A DNA stretch of 64,000 nucleotides. Origin: Halorussus aquaticus (GTDB lineage Archaea; Halobacteriota; Halobacteria; Halobacteriales; Haladaptataceae). How positions within the stretch are numbered: the first letter of the stretch is position 1; every line of letters begins with the position of its first letter. A program made the translations under genes and the position numbers. The stretch lies in assembly GCF_024218795.1 (NCBI RefSeq), contig NZ_CP100402.1:124001-188000 (forward strand), written 5' to 3'. This document shows positions 50,300 through 59,548 of the stretch, piece by piece. The notes below the pieces were generated by a model. That model was given only the letters and a program-made list of their open reading frames with translations. It had not been told where the DNA came from and did not search any database.

Positions 50300-50632
50300 A
50301 TGGTCAATAATACATATACCAAAGTCAGTCAAGGGGTCGCCATGCTTTTCGTAATTATTCTCACGGGGATCCTCCTATGGACGCTTCCCCGACCAGGTTA
50401 TTCTCAGTCTCGGCTTATATTATTTTCAGCTATAATTGGAGGTGCATGGATCGGAATTATTGGAGTAGCTGTGATCAGTTTTAATTATAAAATAGGGTTG
50501 TCTATAACGGCTATCGGGACAGGTACATTATTCATTCTTGGTTTTTGGCAAGCTGCTATCGGATTTATCATAATGCCAACAGCTGCTCTGATTCTACTTG
50601 CAGCATATCTTTCTTATGAGAATGAATACTGA
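50300..50632 (+). CDS. Small membrane protein downstream of the exported protein
   Basis: 110 residues with three hydrophobic segments (about 12-30, 40-61 and 66-103). No motif recognised. The AT-rich composition matches the gene upstream, with the short gap suggesting co-transcription. Possible partner, immunity or anchoring protein for the exported protein. Inference from position only. Confidence 0.5.
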   Translation: MVNNTYTKVSQGVAMLFVIILTGILLWTLPRPGYSQSRLILFSAIIGGAWIGIIGVAVISFNYKIGLSITAIGTGTLFILGFWQAAIGFIIMPTAALILLAAYLSYENEY

Positions 50633-50752
50633 TATATTCCCTCTATTTTGGGTAGGTATTATCTGTGAATAGTTTAGCCAAGCAATTTCAACCCCGCTAC
50701 AAACAGAACCTTCTATCTCCTGTGTAATTTTGTAATTTATTACAGACCTCAT

Positions 50753-52378
50753 ATGAGTGACCTCAACAATCGTTCCAGTATCGACAATTATCGGATGCGC
50801 TATCTATGTGAGGCGTATCAGCTCGGTATCGCCATCCGAAACGACCTCTATGAGTCCGATCTCGTCACCGGGTTCGATAACCTCGACCACTCGATTGATT
50901 CAGTCGAAGACGGGTATCCTGCCTGGCATCCTGCTCCACTCCCCTTTCGCGCGATGATCCTCGCGTTCATCTTCATGGAGATTACAGGCGAGTCGTACGC
51001 CGCCTTTACCCGACGACTGACGCAACAACCGGAGGTAGCCGCTGTCTTTGGTTTCAGCCGAGTGCCGGATGAATCGGCGTTCTCTCGAGCGTGGCGGAAT
51101 CGATTCGACGACGCTGTCCAGGAGTACGTGCAGACAGCCGCTCACTTCGTCATCAAAGAAGGCCACGATCTCGACATTTCCGCGCCCGAGGTCCGCCCCA
51201 AAGCAGAGATCGTTGACGACCCTCCAGTAGAGGAGGACTCAGTAGAAGAAGAGTCGTTCTCCCAGGACGAGATCGTCCAGACGACGCGCCTCGCCCGCGA
51301 TCACGCGTTCGGCTACTTCGACTCTGGGCGTGGCCCGAACGCCTCGTACGAGGACACGCGATTCTTCGAGTTGCAGACCTTCATGGGGATGGTTCGGTGC
51401 GGTACCGCCCAGGGAGCCGCGCGCTTTCAGTATCGACGAGGCGAACAGTACGGCCCGCATGGCGACACCCACCTCCGCGCTGTCAAACAATTCGAACCCG
51501 ACGAACTTGTGGATGGATTCAATGAGACGACGGATCGCTTACTCTCGGTCATCGCCTCGGAAACCTCGTTCCGCCGGCCAATCACCGCTGCGATCGATAT
51601 CACGACCATTCCCTACTACGGGGATATCGAAGAGATGCCGATGGTCAGCGGGACAAAAGACGGCGAGGGCCGGGCGTTCAAGTTCGCGACCCTCTCAATC
51701 ATCGGGCAGAACATCCCGCTCGTCCTGGCTGTTGAACCTGTGCGTGAGAGTTCGGCCTGGGACGAGAACTCGCCGAATCGAATCCACCGGGTCGTTCGAC
51801 GATTAGTGCTTCGAGCGAAAGAACACGTGCCGATAGAGACCGTGCTGTGTGACCGGGAGTTCGACTCGATGCGCGTCTTCCAGGCCCTCTCGAATCTCGA
51901 CGTGAACTACCTCATTCCCAAACGCATCACCAGCTCCGAACGCGAAGTAATCGAGCGGATGGAAGAAGACAACCAAGAGGTGGCCGTTGAATCGGCGTCA
52001 GTGCACGTTGAGGCCGGCTCGCATCCGATGCGGTTTCTGTACGTGCCGTCGACGAGCGACGAGGGCACGACTGTATTTGCGACGAATCTCCGAGTCGGGC
52101 CAGATGAGGCCGAGACGTTCTGTCGGCGCTACAGTCGTCGCTGGCAGATCGAGAACGAGTATAAGAGTATCAAAGGTGACTTTCTCGCGAAGACCTCTTC
52201 GAAGGACTACCGCGTCCGGTTGTTCTACTTCGTGTTCGCGGTACTCCTTTACAATATCTGGCGGCTCACCGACTTCCTGCTGAAAGCGGGTGTTGACGGC
52301 GAGATGGACTACGCGCCTGTGTTGACCGCGGGTGAGTGTGTGGAGCTGATCGCCTCAGCGTTGATTCCACCCGATTAA
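50753..52378 (+). mobile_element. IS4/ISH8-type transposase gene, copy B
   Basis: 541 residues. The same DDE pattern: AAIDITTIPYYG, ETVLCDREFDSMRVFQAL and RRWQIENEYKSIKGDF. Clearly a different element from copies A and C, but from the same superfamily; the N-terminal part contains MRYLCEAYQLGIAIRNDLYE and the FIFMEITGESYAAFTRRLTQ segment. GAGTGGCGACACTAT-like sequence follows its stop (52411-52426) and also follows copy C, so the right ends are related. Intact frame. Confidence 0.78.
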
Positions 52379-52739
52379 CAGGCTGAGCCCTCGCTAAGTC
52401 CTCCTCTCTAGAGTGGCGACACTATTCAGCAGCGCCAGAATCCGCGCAATTTCACACGTCTATCCGATAGATGCGTCCTAGAGGGTTCGAATTCGATGCT
52501 CTATCGGAGAGAAGAACTACGGGTCGACGGAGATTCAGCCTAAAACTAGCCCATCCTCCGAAACTGTGCAACTTCCCGGCCCGACAGTAGTTGAGGTCGG
52601 TCGTCTCAATGCATAGAGCATAGTCTCATGGGGTGGTATGGTTTCGACCCTTATTGCAGTCTATTTCTTTTGTAACGGCTGATAGGAACATACTACGAAT
52701 CGATTGTAGTCCCATCGATAGTCTCACTGATCAATCGAA
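52379..52739. other. IS end sequences and debris
   Basis: Contains the right-end-like GAGTGGCGACACTAT at 52411-52426 and, near 52549-52580, CATCCTCCGAAACTGTGCAA, which resembles the reverse complement of 48065-48090. It appears to be stacked insertion-sequence ends. No gene is supported. Confidence 0.45.
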
Positions 52740-53310
52740 ATGGCTGAAGTTCACCCGTGTCGGGCTGGCTTGCACAACCTCGTCATCGACAAGACAGGGT
52801 GCATCAATCCCCTCCTCGAGCTGTCTATCAGTGTTGGTATCCTGATAAATGGCAGTTCTAATAACATTCGTCCTCAAAAAGGCCTGTGTTTCTAATACAC
52901 CGCCATCGGCGTTGATACCGTTGTCATACGAGTTCTTCATGCACTGACGCCCTGAACTGTCCCGTTGACGTACGTGACCAACAGAATGGTCGTCCCAGTC
53001 GCTCCGAACAACGCACGAAACACCGACGATACGCTCGATATCGAGTACAGGGTCGAAGACTAAATCGAGGAACACAGCGAAGACATTCAGATGAAGCAAT
53101 CGACGCTAGACGAGACGTACAATCGTCATACAGGAGTTGAAAGAGCTAACGAATCAATGAAGGACTGCGGCCTCGGGCGCACCCATGCCCGATGCCGCGT
53201 CCACGTACGAGCGCACGTGTTCCTCGCTCTGTGTCTTCGCCTCGTCGTTGCTATCACCAACTACCCACGGAGACAACCCGGGAAACACGACCATCACGGT
53301 GTGAGAAGAG
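52740..53310 (+). pseudogene. Degraded transposase of a second IS type
   Basis: The readable end is DETYNRHTGVERANESMKDC, then GLGRTHARCRVHVRAHVFLA and LCLRLVVAITNYPRRQPGKH, the C-terminal part of a haloarchaeal DDE transposase (TGVERTNE.CKDCGLG type). Further upstream, pieces such as AEVHPCRAGLHNLVIDKTGC occur between several stops. The gene is clearly broken in many places, so it is old debris. Exact IS family not fixed. Confidence 0.6.
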
Positions 53311-53453
53311 CTTTATCGCACTCTCGTTTCATTACCAGTTATTAGACACTCGTTCAGCGTGGGTATTTATCCCAATAGCTGAATATATTTTACAATATTG
53401 CATCCATACAAAAGTATTCATGCAAAGGGTTTGATGTTGATTTGCAGCCAAAA

Positions 53454-54137
53454 ATGACTCAAGAAACAAATTTGTCCACTGACGAATCAACACGACGTAG
53501 AGTTCTACAAGGCATCGGAGTTACTGGGCTTGGGTTTGCCGGTGTTAGCAACGCAAACGCTGCCACTACGACGATAGGCAATTCTGTGCAGTTCGTGGAG
53601 GCAGTGCTTGATTACACGGTGAACTCAGCTAGTCCGGATGTCGTACAACGGTCTGTAGTTGAGATTGACAATCCGAAAGGTTTCTCAGTGAACTTGGAGG
53701 AGCAGAAAATCGTTTTTAACCAATTTGCCCGCTCAGGTCTTGTATCAGAAGTAAAGGCAGCCGAAGAAGCTGTCGCAACAAGTAACCAACATTTGGAGGC
53801 CAACTTCGATGGCCATCAGAAAATGCAGTACTTGGTAACTGATCGGACTGAGGACCTTCGTCCACTCCGTGGTGTTCTGACGAAGCGACCGTTCACTCCT
53901 CCGCAGTTCAAAGCTCAGTTTGTCGGTGACACTGTTCGGTTTACTGGGCCTCAGTCTATCGAAGTTCCTGTTGGGAGGGAGACATCACGCAATCTTCCAG
54001 AACGCGAGGTTGTGGTAAAAATCCGCCCGGAGAGGAGCTCTGACACCTATCCAAAAAAGAGTATAGAACAGCACACTGTCACACCGGTTATTACAGTTCG
54101 CAACCACGGCTCGCTTGAGATTCACAAGGTGAAATAA
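53454..54137 (+). CDS. Tat-exported protein, first gene of a two-gene unit
   Basis: 227 residues from ATG 53454. The signal is ESTRRRVLQGIGVTGLGFAG followed by VSNANAA, a clear Tat signal with a cleavage-like site. The mature part has no family I recognise; it contains repeated beta-like segments (VVQRSVVEIDNPKGFSVNLE, VVVKIRPERSSDTYPKKSIE). One base separates it from the next gene, so both are surely co-transcribed. Composition is moderately AT-rich. Confidence 0.65.
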   Translation: MTQETNLSTDESTRRRVLQGIGVTGLGFAGVSNANAATTTIGNSVQFVEAVLDYTVNSASPDVVQRSVVEIDNPKGFSVNLEEQKIVFNQFARSGLVSEVKAAEEAVATSNQHLEANFDGHQKMQYLVTDRTEDLRPLRGVLTKRPFTPPQFKAQFVGDTVRFTGPQSIEVPVGRETSRNLPEREVVVKIRPERSSDTYPKKSIEQHTVTPVITVRNHGSLEIHKVK

Positions 54138-54138
54138 A

Positions 54139-54819
54139 ATGTCATACACAAAAACTGGAGGAAGTTCGCGGGGTGACACGAACAAAGATCACACAATGCG
54201 GATTAAGGTAATGAAGGCAAAGGTCCCCAGCACAAGTGAGCTTGATACGGTATATCAGGCGGTTCTCAACGCACTGGATCAAATTATGGACGAGACAGGA
54301 AGTGCCTATGGTATGGACATACCAGGTTATGTAATAGAAAAGTATGAAACTGACCACTCTTTAAATTGTTCCAATATGGAAAGTTCCGCGACGACGTGGT
54401 TGGATAATAATGGGTTCACCGATGGACAGTTCCTCTGGGTGACAAACTGTTCCGATGCCTTCGCTGATTCAGAAGGGGCATGGGAGGGTCGGACTGAGGC
54501 ATTCGTCAGTACCGACTGGTACTCCGGTGACATGCTGGGAGCCGTGGCAATTCAAGAGGCATTACATTCCTTCCTGCTGGACAGTTGTCTCAAGCTTCCA
54601 GGGGATGATCACTCACTCGGCCAGGATGCTGATGAGGGTTCATATGATAATGCAACACCAATGGTCGCCTCATACGGTGATAGTAGCGAAAATTACGAGT
54701 CTAAGGGAGACTGCAACCGCGATAAGAATACTGATGGTGTGACTTACGATATTACCTACTGTACGGTTGAAGGAATGAACTATTCTAGAGAGCATGCCTA
54801 CAATAACGGTGTACACTAA
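54139..54819 (+). CDS. Zincin-like (degenerate?) Cys-containing protein, second gene of the unit
   Basis: 226 residues with no signal peptide of its own. The centre has GAVAIQEALHSFLLDSCLKL followed by DDHSLGQ: QEALH resembles the HExxH zinc-protease motif but with Gln in place of the first His, and a later His-containing DDHSLG takes the place of the third ligand. Five Cys residues (NCSN, TNCSD, DSCLK, GDCNRD, TYCTVE) would fit disulfides, as in an exported protein. It may be carried out with the Tat-signal partner encoded just upstream. Metalloprotease descent is a suggestion from motif only. Confidence 0.55.
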   Translation: MSYTKTGGSSRGDTNKDHTMRIKVMKAKVPSTSELDTVYQAVLNALDQIMDETGSAYGMDIPGYVIEKYETDHSLNCSNMESSATTWLDNNGFTDGQFLWVTNCSDAFADSEGAWEGRTEAFVSTDWYSGDMLGAVAIQEALHSFLLDSCLKLPGDDHSLGQDADEGSYDNATPMVASYGDSSENYESKGDCNRDKNTDGVTYDITYCTVEGMNYSREHAYNNGVH

Positions 54820-54892
54820 CGTATAGAAAGTAATAATCTCTAATCTGTGTTCTATATTTGAGTTCGGTAGAGACAGACTGTCTGCGTTCCGC

Positions 54893-55393
54893 TTATGAGC
54901 ACTCAATGATCTGCACAGTAAACTCAGTCGCCGCTCGTTCGTCGGGACGCTGGTAGACGATCTTAATGTCTGTTGGAAGATGATTTTGTGCCGTTAGTTC
55001 GACTTGATACTGATACGAGGCACCAGCGCAGTCAACACTCTCGGGGGGGTCTGAGTTGGTCCAACGGGGATACAAGACCAGTTCTGCGTACCGCTCGGTG
55101 CTGTTGTATTGGAGCGCCCGAATAGCCACTGTCCGACAACTACTCGTCGAGAACCACCCACTGAGCGTTGCGCTCTGAGCCGTGCAGTCGCCGGACTGAG
55201 ACACACTCTCCTCATTTTCTCCGGCCGTCCCATCGTATGAGACACTCGTGACGGTCGCTGACAGACCATCTGTTTCCTTTTGTTTTGTCGCTGTTGGAGA
55301 TCCAGCTGTAGGTGAATTGAGTGTCGAGAGACATCCTGCGACACTTGCAACGCTTATTGCACCAAAAGAAGAGAGGAGGGCACGGCGATTCAT
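54893..55393 (-). CDS. Tat lipoprotein of unknown function
   Basis: 166 residues. MNRRALLSSFGAISVASVAG-C is a Tat signal ending in a lipobox (VAGC), so the protein should be lipid-anchored outside the membrane. A Thr/Ser/Pro linker (STLNSPTAGSPTATKQKETD) follows, as usual in haloarchaeal lipoproteins. The domain behind (VTSVSYDGTAGENEESVSQS, ELVLYPRWTNSDPPESVDCA) has four Cys and no recognised family. It converges with the two-gene exported unit. Confidence 0.7.
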   Translation of the reverse strand: MNRRALLSSFGAISVASVAGCLSTLNSPTAGSPTATKQKETDGLSATVTSVSYDGTAGENEESVSQSGDCTAQSATLSGWFSTSSCRTVAIRALQYNSTERYAELVLYPRWTNSDPPESVDCAGASYQYQVELTAQNHLPTDIKIVYQRPDERAATEFTVQIIECS

Positions 55394-55493
55394 AGTGAGA
55401 TTATTGAGTGCCGAGAGGTAAAATTATCCCTTAGGCTCAAAGAGTAGCTGAGTCAACAACACCATTATATCAGATACCGACTTGGTGGCTGTT

Positions 55494-55988
55494 TCAGTAG
55501 GAACAGTGTCGAGACAATAGGGTTTGCTTCGTCCCCGCGTACCCCGAGAGCAATCGGTGAAGCATCTCACACAACAACTCGACGGTGACAGTCTTACCTG
55601 CCGTTATCGCATCTCGGCTGTGTGTCAGGGCGTGCAAGTAGTTTATGATCTCCTGGGTACCCTGTCGTCTGTCCTCGTCGATGAACGTCTCCTGTCCTGC
55701 TTCATACGCGTAGATATCTGAGAGGGTCACATGAGTGCCTTCGATCTGGGACGCTTCCAGTGTCTCCTTCCGAATGAACGGTTCAATGAGGATCTCTCTT
55801 GACCCGATGCGAGGGCCAATGCCGTGGAGCCGGCTTAGCTTGCGTCGCCCTCGCTAACGGGCATCAGTTGGTCAGTGCTAGTTGTGGGCGGTAACGGATC
55901 CAGGTTTGAACGCCGAATACGTTCCCTTTGGGGTCGTAATCGGAACGATTTCACCGGGTGCCGTCTCTTCGAAGTCGTCTCGATCCAT
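55494..55988 (-). pseudogene. Fic-family protein, N-terminal relic
   Basis: From ATG 55986-55988 the minus strand reads MDRDDFEETAPGEIVPITTP up to a stop. After a gap it continues KLSRLHGIGPRIGSREILIE, then FIRKETLEASQIEGTHVTLS and DIYAYEAGQETFIDEDRRQG down to EMLHRLLSG at about 55510. That is the Fic N-terminal domain with its (S/T)xxxE(G/N) segment, but the HPFxDGNGR catalytic part is missing and the frame is broken. It is unrelated in detail to the intact Fic at 8347. Confidence 0.7.
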
Positions 55989-56126
55989 TACTGGTAGTAG
56001 CCGTACAAAACACGATCCATTATTGGCATTTTGATCCTAAATCAAAATAGCGCAGAGGCGGATTGCACCATTGCAACTACTACCAGAGAGTGGCGTTTTT
56101 GAGAGAGTCGTGTTCAACGTCCCGTA

Positions 56127-57803
56127 GTGGTTGCAATTCGTGAGTCGCGACGAACTGTCTTTCGACGGATTGCCCAACGAACGCACGTCGAGTGGCCAGT
56201 ATACGATGCCACGCCAGTATACGATCGAAGCACGCTTGCCGGGTTGGAGTCCGATATCCGGACGGTCTCACAGACGTGGTTTAGGCACGACCGCCATGTA
56301 TCGGTTGAGAACTTCGTCTGCTCACTCCCTCTGGCGTATTTCGTATTCGCCGCGCACGACCGCTATGTGGGGGCGACTCGCTACGAGATGGACACGCTCT
56401 TTCGCGTCTTCGTTCTGAAAGAATGCCACGGATGGGAGCACGAAACCGCACTAATTGAGTACCTTGAGCGTCGTCCAGCACTCTGCGACCAACTGGATCT
56501 GGAGACAGTACCGAACCAATCAACGCTGTGGCGCAGCTGGCACAACCGGTTCACTGCCGAGCTTCGCAGTACAGTCGAGACAGCTGCGCGGACCATCCTC
56601 ATCAAAGCCCAGAACGCGGGTGTCACCGTTCCGCGCAAGCCAGAAAGACACCTTCCATCTCGAGGTGGCAAAGAGGACGAATCGGACCCAGACAATCGAA
56701 CTGTCCTCGACGAAGCGGCACCGATCACGGACCACATCAGCCGCGTCGTATTCCCCGCGTTCTCACTGAATCGTGGCGACGGTTGTGAGATTCATGAGAA
56801 CGCCTACTGGGACTTACAGACGTATCTCGGGCTTCGTGAGCGGCTGGCTGTCAATGAAGGCGCTCGCAGTTTCGTCTACGAGTCGATGCGTGAGCGGACA
56901 CCGCTGGGGCACGTCCATCGCGAGCACATCCGTGACCTCTCAATCGAACAGACTCGCGAGATGTACCGACAGGCGGTAGATCGGTTGTTAGGAGAAGTCT
57001 CGGAGACAGAGCAGTTCTTCCGGGCCGGGATCATCGCGATCGACATCACCGAAGCGGATTCCTTCACCGGTGTTCGAACGGGACACGAAGACGAAATTAT
57101 AGGGACGAAGGAGAAGACCGATGAGTACGCTTACCAGTGGGCCACTGTCCAGCTGGTCGGCAACGCCATCCCGATCGTGTTGGATGCTCGCCCTGTTCGA
57201 CGAGGTGAGTCACGCAAGGAGATCGTCGAGGACCTTCTCAACTCCGCCGAGGAATTGGTCCATGTCGATAACGTGCTGATGGATAGGGAGTTCGATAGCC
57301 AGCATGTTTTGGAAATGATTAGCCAGCGCGGACTCTCATACGTCGTGCCGAAACGAATGCAGACGAGCGAGAGAGCTCAGGCGAAGCGACTCCTCCAGCG
57401 GGATGATGATCGATACGAAGCGGACCGCAAACTCCATCTCGGGAATAACGAGTGGCACGAGACGACGCTGATCTACCGGCGCAAAGAGAACGCTGAGCAC
57501 GATGATCACCGGCAGTACTCAGTGTTTATGTCGAATCATGGCGGGAGTTTCCTCACCGAGTATGCGTATCGCTGGGAGATCGAGAGTGGGTATCGGTCGA
57601 TCAAGCGATTCATGGCGGCGACGACCTCGAAGGATTTCGGACTCCGGTTCTTCTATTTCGCGTTCGCGTGTCTGCTGTATTCGATCTGGCGGGCAGTCGA
57701 TGCGCTGGTGCAGGTCGAATTGACCGGTGAGTACGAACATTCGCCACTCGTGACGGCGGACAATACGCTAACGCTGTTGAAGAAGGAGACTGGAATCGGA
57801 TAG
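56127..57803 (+). mobile_element. IS4/ISH8-type transposase gene, copy C
   Basis: 558 residues, start GTG at 56127. It is close to copy A over the whole length, including IIAIDITEADSF, VDNVLMDREFDSQHVLEM and YAYRWEIESGYRSIKRFMAA. Frame intact. The 36-base block at 57960-57995 follows it as in copy A. Copies A and C lie in the same orientation about 10 kb apart and could have carried the intervening AT-rich genes as a composite element. Confidence 0.8.
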
Positions 57804-57959
57804 ACCGCGGCTATTTGCTGAGATAGTCGAGTCGTGAGTGGCGACACTATGGAGCAGAGAGGAAAATTCCTGAACTAGTTACAAATTCGATAAGGTGGTG
57901 TGGTTGAGAGCCGATCTGAAGCTGTCTTGTCTCACTGATCCGTCCGAAACCACGCATTA

Positions 57960-57995
57960 CAGCCCCGCTAAACCCGCTGTAGTCTCAACTTCACA
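57960..57995. repeat. 36-base block shared with 48041-48076
   Basis: Second exact copy of the block found after transposase copy A; here 157 bases after the stop of copy C. Sequence beyond the block differs between the two sites, which suggests that the element ends shortly after it. Confidence 0.7.
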
Positions 57996-58154
57996 GCCAG
58001 CAATTTCGATATATCGTTAATTGATTTATAGATGGCAATATGCCGCGCCGTCTTGCGATTTTACGTCCAAAACACCGTCTCGGGTCCACTTTGCATTAGG
58101 ACAGTAATACCGAGTGATTTTTGTCACCCCGGCGCCGTACCAACAGCACGAACC

Positions 58155-59291
58155 GTGGACAACCGAAAGGACAGCTCTTCCGCCCGGAGAACCAACTTCG
58201 ACGACGCCCTCGGCGACTACGTTCGGAGCAAAGCCGTCGCGGACCCGGAGGGGACCGGCTCGGGAAACTACGTCTCGAACGCCGAGTCGGTCGTCCGACG
58301 CTGGGCCGACTGGCTCGACCGCGAGGAGAACGTCGAGTCGCTGGACGCGGTGGAACCGATACACCTCCGGCGGTACGCCCGCCACCTCAAGACGAAGGTC
58401 CGGCAAGACGAGTACGCCGCCAGCACCGCACAGACGTACTACGCCTACGTGCGAGCGTTCCTGACGTGGTGCGCGCGCGACCAACTGCTCGAATCGAATC
58501 CGGCGGAAGACGAAATCGCGCTCGAAGAGCTACCCGACGACCCCGGGACGAGAGAGACCCAGCAGTTCTGGAGTCCGGACGACCGACGGCAACTCGAATC
58601 GTACGTCCGCCAGCGAGCACTCGAAGCCATCGAGTCCGGCGACGACACCCAGAAACGCAAGCGACTCCGCCAGCACGCACTCGTCGCGCTGCTCGCGCAC
58701 ACGGGCGTCCGCGGCGCGGAGGTGTTCTCTCACCCCAAAGACGACCGGCGAAACGGCGCGACGTGGGCCGACGTCGATTGGGAGAACGGTGCACTCCGGG
58801 TCCTCGGGAAGAGCCAAGAGTACGAGTACGCACCGCTCCCCGACGTGGCACAGAAACCGCTCCGACGGTGGAAGGACGAACTCGACCCGCCGACGACCGA
58901 GTTTCCGCTGTTCCCGACCGAACACGCACCGTCGAAGTACAGCGCAGTCCGGTCGCAGGTGACGGATATCGACCTCGAAGCGGCGGATATCGACGCAGTA
59001 GTCCGGGAGAACGAGGTCGCCCTCCCCGCGATTTCGACGGAGGGCGCACGCTCCGTGATGAAGCGTCTCTGTGACGAGGCAGACCTCGACGTGGACGGCG
59101 AATATCTGAAACCCCACGGGGCGCGACGCGGTCTCGGCGACGAACTGTACCGATCGAACCCGACTGACGCTCAAGCCGCGCTTCGCCACTCCTCGATATC
59201 GGTTACGAACGAGAGTTACTCGCACATCGAAGCGGGAGAAATCGGCGACGTCATCGACAGCACTCGGGAGAGAGGCGAAAACGGAGGATAG
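58155..59291 (+). CDS. Tyrosine recombinase / integrase (Xer-like)
   Basis: 378 residues from GTG 58155; a longer frame to an ATG at 58032 reads sequence without family character. A core-binding domain (TNFDDALGDYVRSKAVADPE, WADWLDREENVESLDAVEPI) is followed by the catalytic domain: Arg in LAHTGVRGAEVFS, Lys in the beta hairpin region (VLGKSQEYEYA), HGARRGLGDELYR (His-x-x-Arg), RHSSISVTNESYSHI (second His and the nucleophilic Tyr). It should cut and rejoin DNA at att or dif-like sites. No tRNA att site was found beside it. Confidence 0.85.
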   Translation: MDNRKDSSSARRTNFDDALGDYVRSKAVADPEGTGSGNYVSNAESVVRRWADWLDREENVESLDAVEPIHLRRYARHLKTKVRQDEYAASTAQTYYAYVRAFLTWCARDQLLESNPAEDEIALEELPDDPGTRETQQFWSPDDRRQLESYVRQRALEAIESGDDTQKRKRLRQHALVALLAHTGVRGAEVFSHPKDDRRNGATWADVDWENGALRVLGKSQEYEYAPLPDVAQKPLRRWKDELDPPTTEFPLFPTEHAPSKYSAVRSQVTDIDLEAADIDAVVRENEVALPAISTEGARSVMKRLCDEADLDVDGEYLKPHGARRGLGDELYRSNPTDAQAALRHSSISVTNESYSHIEAGEIGDVIDSTRERGENGG

Positions 59292-59548
59292 CGATACTCA
59301 CGTGGCCGATACCGTGAAGATTTCCCGACGGTGGTTGCGACACTGGGGACGAGCGGACGATACACCGTCGCCGAACCGCCATAAACCTCTTTTCGATATA
59401 CCGAAATTCCCTGTCTCGTCTCGTGAACGCCTCCGAAACGAGGCGGGGCTACTCTACGGACGTATCGTCGGTCACTCGCTCCTCGAACGCTCCGAGAACG
59501 ATATCGAGACACGGTGGTTTATATGGTGTGCCTTCATTGACGAGTTCG

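Noticed and set aside
58032-58154. N-terminal extension of the integrase to an ATG at 58032
   Set aside because: Residues before the GTG at 58155 are Cys- and hydrophobic-rich without resemblance to the core-binding domain, and come straight from the IS-end region.
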